Origin: Streptomyces albogriseolus
GTDB lineage: Bacteria > Actinomycetota > Actinomycetes > Streptomycetales > Streptomycetaceae
Direction of reading: 5' to 3'
DNA length: 64,000 nucleotides
Assembly: GCA_014650475.1 (NCBI GenBank)
Contig: BMVA01000006.1
Span: 310,001 to 374,000, forward strand
Shown: piece after piece, positions 57,683 through 64,000 of the stretch
Layout: every line of letters starts with the position of its first letter
Numbering within the stretch: position 1 is the stretch's first letter
Made by a program: the position numbers and the translations under genes
The notes under the pieces: model-generated
Database searches by the model: none
What the model was told of the DNA's origin: nothing
The model's input: the letters and a program-made list of their open reading frames with translations, nothing else

Positions 57683-59197
57683 ATGAGCCACCGGCCCGCC
57701 CGTCGCGCCCGCCGCGCGTCCGCCAGCCCGCTGTTCACCCCCCACGGCACCGACCGCGCCAGCCGCAAGGCCGCCCGCCGCCAGCTCGCCGAGGCCGCCG
57801 CCAAAGCCCGTGCCGAAGCCAGCGCCCACCAGAGCGAAAGCACCCGCCCCGAGCAGCAGATGCCCGTCCCGCTCTACCCACCGAGCGGACGCCCCGGTCC
57901 CGCCTCCGCCCGCGGGAACCGGCTGAAACTTCCGGCCCACCGCATGACCACCGCCGTCGCGGCCGGCGCCTATCCCTTCCTCGCCGAAGGCGGACTCGGC
58001 GCCGAGGGCATCTACATCGGCCGCGACGTCCACGCCGAGGCGTCATTCGTCTTCGACCCGTTCGCGCTGTACGGCAAGGTCGAGGGGTTCACCAACCCGA
58101 ACCTGCTGCTCGCCGGCGTGATCGGCCAGGGCAAGAGCGCGCTGGCCAAGTCTTTCGCGCTGCGGTCGGTCGCCTTCGGATACCGCGTCTACGTCCCGTG
58201 CGACCCGAAGGGCGAGTGGACGCCGGTGGCCGAAGCCCTCGGCGGCCGGTCCGTCGCCCTCGGTCCCGGACTGCCCGGACGCCTGAACCCCCTGGACGCA
58301 GCCCCGCGCCCGGACAGCGTGGCCGAGGCCGACTGGGTCAGCGAAATCCGCAAGCGGCGCCTGCTCCTGCTCGGCTCCCTGGCCCGGACCGTACTCGGCC
58401 GGGACCTGATGCCCATGGAACACACCGCCCTGGACGTCGCCCTCGACGCCGTCGTCACCCGCGCCGCCGACACACACCGCACCCCGCTCCTCGGCAACAT
58501 CGCCGCCACCCTCAACAACCCGACCGACCTCGACGAGGCCGCCGGGATGATGTCGGGCCAACTCGGCGACGCAGCCCGCGACCTGGCCCACGCCATGCGG
58601 CGCCTGGTCCACGGCGACCTGGCCGGCATGTTCGACGCCTCCTCCACCGTGAGCTTCGACCCCAACGCGCCGATGCTCACCATCGACCTCTCCCGCCTCG
58701 GCGGATCCGGAGACGACACCGCCCTCGTCCTCGCCATGACCTGCGCGAGCGCCTGGATGGAATCCGCCCTCTCCGACCCCAACGGCGGCCGGCGCTGGAT
58801 CGTGTACGACGAGGCATGGCGCCTGATGCGGCACGTCGGCCTGCTCCAGCGCATGCAAGCCCAATGGAAGCTCTCCCGCGGCCTCGGCATCGCCAACCTC
58901 ATGGTGATCCACCGGCTGTCCGACCTGCTCACCGCTGGCGACGCCGGATCACAGGGCCGCGCCCTGGCCGAGGGCCTCCTGGCGGACTGCTCCACCCGGA
59001 TCATCTACCGCCAGGAGACCGACCAGCTCCACGCCGCAGCCTCCCTGCTCGGCCTGACCTCCGTCGAGATGGACGCCATCGCCCACCTCAACCGAGGGCG
59101 CGGATTGTGGAAAGTCGCAGGTCGGAGCTTCATCGTGCAGCACCTCCTGCACAGCCACGAATTGGCGCTCTTCGATACCGACGCCCGTATGCACTGA
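57683..59197 (+). CDS. VirB4/TraC-like conjugation ATPase
   Basis: 504 residues. After a charged N-terminus the ATPase core begins near residue 95. Walker A GVIGQGKS is at residues 145-152, Walker B WIVYDEAWRLM with Asp376-Glu377, and a later arginine-rich motif (CSTRIIYRQETDQLHAAASLLGL). It energises the assembly or use of the type IV channel; in this cluster family it works with the SCO6880-type protein, which supplies the N-terminal VirB4-like part. Ribosome site near 57670. Confidence 0.88.
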   Translation: MSHRPARRARRASASPLFTPHGTDRASRKAARRQLAEAAAKARAEASAHQSESTRPEQQMPVPLYPPSGRPGPASARGNRLKLPAHRMTTAVAAGAYPFLAEGGLGAEGIYIGRDVHAEASFVFDPFALYGKVEGFTNPNLLLAGVIGQGKSALAKSFALRSVAFGYRVYVPCDPKGEWTPVAEALGGRSVALGPGLPGRLNPLDAAPRPDSVAEADWVSEIRKRRLLLLGSLARTVLGRDLMPMEHTALDVALDAVVTRAADTHRTPLLGNIAATLNNPTDLDEAAGMMSGQLGDAARDLAHAMRRLVHGDLAGMFDASSTVSFDPNAPMLTIDLSRLGGSGDDTALVLAMTCASAWMESALSDPNGGRRWIVYDEAWRLMRHVGLLQRMQAQWKLSRGLGIANLMVIHRLSDLLTAGDAGSQGRALAEGLLADCSTRIIYRQETDQLHAAASLLGLTSVEMDAIAHLNRGRGLWKVAGRSFIVQHLLHSHELALFDTDARMH

Positions 59198-59211
59198 GGA
59201 GCAAAAGGCCC

Positions 59212-59784
59212 GTGAAGCCCGATTTCCAACGCGACCTGATACCGCGCGACGACGCGCTCCACCTTATCGGCGCACTCAACGCCATGAAGGACAAACTGCA
59301 CGACGCCGCCCAGCGGTGGGAGCTGCTCGACGAGAACGGGCACGTTCCGGCCGCGCCGTCCTACACCGCGCTGCTCCAGCACGCCACCGATGCGCAGGAC
59401 CTCTCACGCGAGGTCCTCCGCCTGGCCGACGCCTTCGCCCGGAGCCCTCACCACACCACCTGGACCGGCCGGACCGTCCTGAAGCAACTCGCCACGGCCG
59501 CGACCATCTCCAGCCACGCAGCCCCGCACTTCACCGAGACCGCAGAGGCCGCCCTGACCCTGCCCCGGACCACGAACCCCACCGACCGGCACTACCTCAC
59601 GAATCGCATGGTCATCGACCACGCCTCAGCGCGAGCCTTTCTGCGGCGTGCCTCGGAATCCCTCCGCGACGCAGCCAAGGAACTCGACGACCACCTCGGC
59701 GTCCAGCGCTTCCTTGCGCCTCTGACCCGCCGGGAGGGACCGCCGGAACCACCGCCGTCCCGGCCTGGCGGTCTCCACCGCTGA
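59212..59784 (+). CDS. Helical hypothetical protein of the transfer operon
   Basis: 190 residues from GTG 59212, with gaggag upstream. Helices RDDALHLIGALNAMKDKLHDAAQRWELLDENG and ASARAFLRRASESLRDAAKELDDHLG. After the TGA at 59782-59784 the same frame stays open and reads RQSRELLVQQIATSVQSARND, which looks like protein, so the stop may be a recent change. Function unknown. Confidence 0.6.
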   Translation: MKPDFQRDLIPRDDALHLIGALNAMKDKLHDAAQRWELLDENGHVPAAPSYTALLQHATDAQDLSREVLRLADAFARSPHHTTWTGRTVLKQLATAATISSHAAPHFTETAEAALTLPRTTNPTDRHYLTNRMVIDHASARAFLRRASESLRDAAKELDDHLGVQRFLAPLTRREGPPEPPPSRPGGLHR

Positions 59785-59882
59785 CCGCGCCAGAGCCGTG
59801 AACTGCTCGTGCAACAGATCGCCACCTCGGTGCAGTCCGCCCGTAACGACCTGCAGCCCGCACCAGCCCGAAGGACTCCTGC

Positions 59883-60425
59883 ATCATCCCCCGCGACCCA
59901 GACTTCGAGCTCTACGACAACGTCGGCCGCGACGCCGACCAGATCCAAGCCGCCCGGTACAACCTCGCCACCCGCGGCGACCTGAAGCGGTGGGCACAAC
60001 GCGATGCACAGCCCTTCCGCGCCGCGTACCCCCTACCCGACCAGCCCTGGCCAGCGCCCGACCTCACCCCGTACCTGGACGCCCTCGCCGCAGCCCAGAC
60101 CCCGGCGGAGATCGACGCGGTCACCGACCACGTCCTGGACGCCGCCGAACCCGCACTGCGCGCCCTGAGCGACTACCTCGTCGCCGCCGCCCGCTGGAAG
60201 CAGGAAAACCGCGACGCGGCCAAGGGATCACCTTCGCACCTGCTGATGACAGCGGCCAGCCGGGCGCTGTCCGCCCTCGCTCTCGCCGACGAAGCCGGTC
60301 TGAACAGACTGCGCGCCGCCTATGACCCGGCCCCCGCCCCCACAGCGTCGGCCGACGCCTCGCGTGGAGCTACCGCGAGCTTGCCGCCCGCTCCCCCCTC
60401 CACCGGCCCCGGGCCTCGCCGTTAG
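59883..60425 (+). CDS. Hypothetical transfer-operon protein lacking a standard start codon
   Basis: An open frame of 180 codons from ATC 59883 to TAG 60425, with good codon bias: IIPRDPDFELYDNVGRDADQ, then ARYNLATRGDLKRW, LRALSDYLVAAARWKQEN and ALALADEAGLNRLRAAYD. An in-frame TAA lies at 59844, and between it and the ATC no ATG, GTG or TTG occurs in frame. A gaagga site lies seven bases before the ATC, so ATC may be the start, or a start codon was lost. The family resemblance is to other helical transfer-operon proteins. Confidence 0.55.
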   Translation: MIPRDPDFELYDNVGRDADQIQAARYNLATRGDLKRWAQRDAQPFRAAYPLPDQPWPAPDLTPYLDALAAAQTPAEIDAVTDHVLDAAEPALRALSDYLVAAARWKQENRDAAKGSPSHLLMTAASRALSALALADEAGLNRLRAAYDPAPAPTASADASRGATASLPPAPPSTGPGPRR

Positions 60426-60442
60426 CTCTTCTCCATCGGCCG

Positions 60443-60592
60443 TGCCCGTGCGCGCCCTGACCCACTGCACTCCGGATCACCCCGACGCCACAGCCGTCGC
60501 CGCTCTGCCCGCCGGCAGGAAGGATCACACCCTTTGGCCTCTCCCCCACGCCCCGACGAGCCGCACGCCTACCTCCGGGCCGCAAGCGGCGG
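60443..60592 (+). repeat. Copy 2 of the ~150-bp imperfect direct repeat
   Basis: Partner of 57103-57252. Here the peptide-coding frame (GTG 60448, VRALTHCTPDHPD... AVAALPAGRKDHTL) continues past the former stop and runs in frame into the following gene. Confidence 0.75.
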
Positions 60593-60609
60593 CAGCCGCA
60601 GGAGGAGCC

Positions 60610-61176
60610 ATGGCCGCTGACGAAACGACCACTCCAGAACCCGGCCAGATACCGCTCGCGCCGCTGCCCGACCACCGCAACGTGCACACACCGTGGTGGC
60701 AGGAGCTGTGGCGTCGCCACGCACACGTCATCACGCCGCTTCGGGCACGCGGACTGCAGTGCGACATCGAATTCGGCCTCAGCACCTACAACGTGCGCGT
60801 CTCGCTCCCCGACGACAGCTACCTGGTCATCAGCCCGCCGCACGACCCGCCCTCCGAGCGACCGCCCGGAGACCCGGAGGGCTGGATCGCCACTCGCGAG
60901 CACCCCGACGACCAGACGCTGTTCGAGGTCATCTACGACTCGGCGCCCTCCAACGATCCCGGTGCTCCCCAGCGGCCCGAAGCCCGCCACGGCGGCAGCG
61001 CCCAACCTCTGATCGAGGCGATCGACCACCGCCTCGCCCAGCTGGGGCTGCTACCGCACCCCGTCTTGCCCCACGAAAACTCACACGTTCCCCCAGCCCA
61101 GCCGTCACCCCTCCCGCCACGGGTCCTCCCGCCGGCATCGCCGAAAGCCGCCCCACCGGCCAGACGCACGCCCTGA
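60610..61176 (+). CDS. Hypothetical protein of the transfer operon
   Basis: 188 residues from ATG 60610 with ggagga just upstream; an in-frame GTG at 60448 would add the duplicated 32-residue peptide region and about 20 more residues. The folded part (NVHTPWWQELWRRHAHVITPLRARGLQCDIEFGLSTYNVRVSLPDDSYLVISPPH) has a helix-strand-strand pattern, and a second helix (PLIEAIDHRLAQLGLL) follows. Pro-rich tail. Not recognised. Confidence 0.55.
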   Translation: MAADETTTPEPGQIPLAPLPDHRNVHTPWWQELWRRHAHVITPLRARGLQCDIEFGLSTYNVRVSLPDDSYLVISPPHDPPSERPPGDPEGWIATREHPDDQTLFEVIYDSAPSNDPGAPQRPEARHGGSAQPLIEAIDHRLAQLGLLPHPVLPHENSHVPPAQPSPLPPRVLPPASPKAAPPARRTP

Positions 61177-61186
61177 CCTCTTCCCC

Positions 61187-62263
61187 TTGCGAACCCTTGG
61201 AGCCTCCATCCGCACCGCCCGCCGTACTCTGCCGCTGATCATCGGCGCCGCCTGCCTCACCCTGGCCCTCACCGGCTGCTCCGACGAAGACGGCCCAGCC
61301 CAGGCCCGGCAGACGCCCAGCGCCAGCACCGCCCCGAAGCCCGCGCCCGCTCTCAGCACCGCCCAGGCCCGCGACGTCATCACCCGCTATTCCAAGATCA
61401 ACAACGAGGCCAATGCGGACCGCGACCGGCGCCTCCTCCACACCGTCGAGGACGGGCCCCTGTACGCGATGTCCGTCTCGGACTACACCGAGACCGAAGG
61501 ACTCCCCGCCAAGAACCGCGAGCCGTACGAGCGCTGGTCCTACGACCTCGCCAGCGCCAAGCTGTACATCCCCCGCCTGGCCGACGGACAGGACCGCTGG
61601 TTCGCTGCCGCCCTCTCCAGCGAGAAGGGCAAGGCCCCCTCCCGCCTGGCCGTGTTCGCCGAACAGCCCCAGCACAAGCGCTGGGAGATGGTGTCCGTCG
61701 TCGACCTCGACAGCCAGAAGCTGCCCGACGTCGCCCTGGACCGCGAGGGATACGCGACGGCCGTCGCCGCCAACGACAACAAGCAGCTGGCCGCCGACGC
61801 CGACCTGCTGCGTACTGCCGTGCTGGACAACTTCACCACCGGAGGCACGAACACCGGAAGCAAGGTGTTCGCGCCGACCAAGGCCAGCAAGCGGCAAGTC
61901 AAGGTCCACAGCGATGCCGCAACACGCTTCGGCGACAAGGGAACCAGCGTCTTCGACGAAGCCGACAACCGCTTCACGGACGCCTACGCCCTCAAGACGG
62001 AAGACGGCGGCGCGCTGGTCCTCTTCTCCCACACGCACACCCAGACCGACGCCGTCGCGCACTCCGGCCTGCAGATCAACCCCGGCAAGGAAGACCGGGC
62101 CTGGCTCCACGACGTGCCCCGCATGTCCATCCAGTACACGTTCGTGTGCAACGACGCCGCCACCATCCCCGCGAAGGCCGAGCCCTCCCGCCTGATCGGC
62201 TACACCTGCGCCCGCACCGACGCCTCCGGCCCCCCGGTCCCCTCCTGGTCACACCGCGCGTAG
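61187..62263 (+). CDS. Lipoprotein of the transfer operon
   Basis: 358 residues from TTG 61187. Signal and lipobox: RTLPLIIGAACLTLALTGCS, Cys at about residue 31. A linker and a folded part follow (ALSTAQARDVITRYSKINNEANADRD; YTETEGLPAKNREPYERWSYDLASAKLYIPRL; NDAATIPAKAEPSRLIGYTCARTDASG). Similar lipoproteins lie downstream of conjugation ATPase genes on Streptomyces elements and may be part of the outer face of the channel. Function unproven. Confidence 0.75.
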   Translation: MRTLGASIRTARRTLPLIIGAACLTLALTGCSDEDGPAQARQTPSASTAPKPAPALSTAQARDVITRYSKINNEANADRDRRLLHTVEDGPLYAMSVSDYTETEGLPAKNREPYERWSYDLASAKLYIPRLADGQDRWFAAALSSEKGKAPSRLAVFAEQPQHKRWEMVSVVDLDSQKLPDVALDREGYATAVAANDNKQLAADADLLRTAVLDNFTTGGTNTGSKVFAPTKASKRQVKVHSDAATRFGDKGTSVFDEADNRFTDAYALKTEDGGALVLFSHTHTQTDAVAHSGLQINPGKEDRAWLHDVPRMSIQYTFVCNDAATIPAKAEPSRLIGYTCARTDASGPPVPSWSHRA

Positions 62264-62332
62264 CCGCACCCGCCCGCCACTTCGACGGCCACCGAGGACA
62301 TCCCCCGCCCCCTGCTCGCTCCGGAGAACTCC

Positions 62333-62917
62333 CTGTCCACACACTCCTTCATCGCCCGCCCCACCGCCGGCACGGGGTACAGCGGCATCCACGTCCAGCT
62401 CGACGGCGTGCCCAGCAACCACCTCCCGCTCCTCCTGGCCGCCTACCAGTACAAGTTCGGACGCGACGTCGAGGCCATGTGCCGGCACCTCATCGACGAC
62501 ATCGCCGTCGGCTGGGACGAACTCGGCACCGATCTCCTCGACGACGCCCCGCCCACGCTCGTGGCCGTGCTGACCGGCGGCGAACACTGGCCCAGCCGGA
62601 CCCTCGATCACCTGATCACTCCGGACGGCTCGCCCCCGGTGCGCATGACGGTCACCGACACCACCGCCAGCGACCTGGGCATGCCGTGGGGCTACATCCT
62701 GCATCCGCAGGGCATCGAAGTGATCAGCATGGCTCACACAGGCGCGGGCCCCCTCGTGGCCTGGGACACCGACCCCAGCACCCCCTTCAGCGACCACCCG
62801 GCGCACTGGCCCGCCATCACCACACGCCGGACGCCCACCACCTCGCGCACCGCGCGCCCACCGCGGCCCGCTGCCGGTGCAGCGCCGACCGGGCCCCACA
62901 CGGCTGCCCGCCGCTGA
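62333..62917 (+). CDS. Hypothetical element protein with a probable CTG start
   Basis: About 194 residues from CTG 62333, preceded by ggag at six bases. The first residues (L)STHSFIARPTAGTGYSGIHV fit the start of known relatives, whereas the first GTG lies well inside. The protein has NHLPLLLAAYQYKFGRDVEAMCRHLIDDIAVGWDELGTDLLDDAPPTLVAV and GMPWGYILHPQGIEVISMAH. Common on Streptomyces plasmids, function unknown. Confidence 0.65.
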   Translation: MSTHSFIARPTAGTGYSGIHVQLDGVPSNHLPLLLAAYQYKFGRDVEAMCRHLIDDIAVGWDELGTDLLDDAPPTLVAVLTGGEHWPSRTLDHLITPDGSPPVRMTVTDTTASDLGMPWGYILHPQGIEVISMAHTGAGPLVAWDTDPSTPFSDHPAHWPAITTRRTPTTSRTARPPRPAAGAAPTGPHTAARR

Positions 62918-62948
62918 CCCGCACCGCCCCTCATTGCCGGAGACTTCC

Positions 62949-63704
62949 CTGCCCGCTCCCCTGATTACGGTCGTCATCGCCACCCGCCTGCGCGACGACC
63001 GCCTCGACTACCTGACCGCCATGCACGCCAGCCTCACCCGGCAGTCCGTGCCGTGGGAGGCCGTGATCGCGCTCGACGGCACCACACCCGAACGCCTGCC
63101 GACCGCGCTCGCGCAGGACTCCCGCATCCGCACACTGACGCTGCCCCGGCCGGTCGGCGCCGCCTGCGCCAGGAACCTGGCCCTCACACACGTGCGCACC
63201 CCCTACGTCAACTGGGCCGACGATGACGACCAGTTCACCGATGACGCCATGACCGTACGGCTGAGCACCCTGGAATCCACCGGGGTCGGCTGGTGCGCGG
63301 GCTGGAGCGAGGACCAGCACCCCGACGGCTCGACCCGTCTGTGGCGCTGCCCGACCCCGCCCGGCCGGCACGAGGCCGGCGACGTGTGGGCCTATTGGAA
63401 GACGCCGACGGACACGATCCCCATCGGGCCGACCACGATCCTCGCCCGCACCGACCTCGTGCGCGCCGCGCCGATGGGCGGCCTCGTCCAGGGCGAGGAC
63501 TACTGCGCGGCCCTCGGCGTCACCACGCTCGCACCCGGAATCCTGCTGCCGGTCCCTGTGTACCGGTACCGCAAGCACCCCGGGCAGATGACGGCCCAGG
63601 TCGGGTACGACCAGCTGGAGGCGGCGGCCCGGCAGCACGCCTGGGCGTACGGGCGCAGCCTGCGCGCCGTCCTGCGCGGTGGCGAGGACCTGGTCCGTGG
63701 CTGA
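62949..63704 (+). CDS. GT-A family glycosyltransferase, probable CTG start
   Basis: About 251 residues from CTG 62949, which has almost the same upstream sequence (ccggagacttccctg) as the CTG of the previous gene. The Rossmann start PLITVVIATRLRDDRLDYLTAMHASLTRQSVPWEAVIALDG, the GAACARNLAL segment and the DxD metal site VNWADDDDQF identify a GT2-like enzyme. It probably transfers a nucleotide-sugar-bound sugar; the acceptor is unknown but wall or surface modification at the mating site is possible. Confidence 0.75.
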   Translation: MPAPLITVVIATRLRDDRLDYLTAMHASLTRQSVPWEAVIALDGTTPERLPTALAQDSRIRTLTLPRPVGAACARNLALTHVRTPYVNWADDDDQFTDDAMTVRLSTLESTGVGWCAGWSEDQHPDGSTRLWRCPTPPGRHEAGDVWAYWKTPTDTIPIGPTTILARTDLVRAAPMGGLVQGEDYCAALGVTTLAPGILLPVPVYRYRKHPGQMTAQVGYDQLEAAARQHAWAYGRSLRAVLRGGEDLVRG

Positions 63705-64000
63705 GGCGCAGATCATCCTGTCGCACAACCGGGAGTCGGGGATCGTCGCCATCGCCTCGGGCGAGCAGTATCCGTGGGCGCACACCGCCCTCGCCGAGAG
63801 CGGCTTCCAGCGAGACGACGACGGCGTCTGGCACCTGCCCGCGGACGGCACCCAGACCACCGTGGTCGATCTGGTCACGTGCGCAAAGCGGCACCGCGCC
63901 AGCGTGCACACGAGCAGCCGGCGGTACATCGGCGACGCCGCCCGTGACCTCGCGCGCCTGCTGCCCGGCCAGTGGCACGCCTCGGTCGAGATCTATGCGC
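63697..64000 (+). CDS. Hypothetical protein, 5' part (runs out of the window)
   Basis: GTG 63697 overlaps the end of the glycosyltransferase gene by eight bases. The first 101 codons read VAEAQIILSHNRESGIVAIA, then QYPWAHTALAESGFQRDDDG and LVTCAKRHRASVHTSSRRYIGDAARDLARLL. An alpha/beta pattern without a recognised motif. The 3' end is outside the window. Confidence 0.55.
   Translation, partial: MAEAQIILSHNRESGIVAIASGEQYPWAHTALAESGFQRDDDGVWHLPADGTQTTVVDLVTCAKRHRASVHTSSRRYIGDAARDLARLLPGQWHASVEIYA

Overview
The window is high-GC actinobacterial DNA, almost certainly Streptomyces. The evidence is codon use, a conservon, a WhiB-family protein, several DUF317 proteins, a class E sortase-type LAxTG anchor, and the SCO6880-type conjugation genes of Streptomyces plasmids and integrative elements. 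I see no rRNA, tRNA, CRISPR array, integrase or att site. The right two thirds look like the backbone of a large (possibly linear) plasmid or an integrated conjugative element. Replicon type and host species cannot be settled from the window.

Region 1 (1-6719) is a conservon: a truncated sensor kinase, a roadblock protein, a DUF742 protein and a GTPase, followed by a GAF protein, an acyl-CoA dehydrogenase-like protein whose catalytic Glu position holds Ala, a LuxR-type HTH protein and small conserved hypotheticals. Region 2 (6915-15776) is an FxLD-type class I lanthipeptide cluster. It has three precursor genes, a strong hairpin, a full-length LanB, a LanC, and one long protein joining a SpaB-C-like domain to a protein-isoaspartate-type methyltransferase. 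A hypothetical protein and a peptide deformylase with an internal deletion follow. Region 3 (15882-18851, minus strand) is a four-gene set: XRE regulator, ImmA/IrrE-like protein, MAB_1171c-like membrane protein and PAP2-like phosphatase.

Region 4 (18900-27959) faces right. It starts with a promoter flanked by inverted operator-like sites and a hairpin-containing leader with small ORFs. Then come an HTH_36 protein gene carrying internal iteron-like repeats, a WhiB protein with an added C-terminal helical domain, a DUF2637 protein with 45-bp tandem repeats, MobC and a relaxase. A perfect 17-bp hairpin inside the mobC reading frame is a candidate oriT. Region 5 (28131-39817, mainly minus strand) is an accessory and damage zone. 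It holds four DUF317 proteins and a SacI-endonuclease-like/protein-kinase fusion split by an IS5-type element that carries an ankyrin-repeat gene. It also holds a DNA ligase pseudogene whose KxDG motif was hit by a small TIR-flanked unit carrying only an AbiJ-like nuclease gene. Region 6 (39845-45832, minus) is a compact cassette of HAD hydrolase, two MFS transporters, ATP-grasp ligase and two winged-helix regulators.

Region 7 (45880-51399, minus, and 51803-64000, plus) is two divergent operons read from a shared promoter region at about 51480-51583. The minus operon encodes small element proteins, a RelE-like protein, a DUF4913 protein and a beta-class DNA methyltransferase. The plus operon encodes the conjugation machine: a lytic/NlpC wall hydrolase, DUF6112 protein, VirB8-like, VirB6/TrbL-like, SCO6880-like and VirB4-like proteins, lipoproteins and a glycosyltransferase. 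The shared promoter region carries the same 11-bp core, CCGGAAACCGG, as the iteron-like repeats in Region 4, which suggests one element-encoded factor acts at both sites.

The most unusual points are the AbiJ-like gene as sole cargo of a small mobile unit, the IS-split SacI-like/kinase fusion, the isoaspartyl-methyltransferase lanthipeptide cluster without protease or exporter, and several conjugation genes that appear to start at CTG or ATC.
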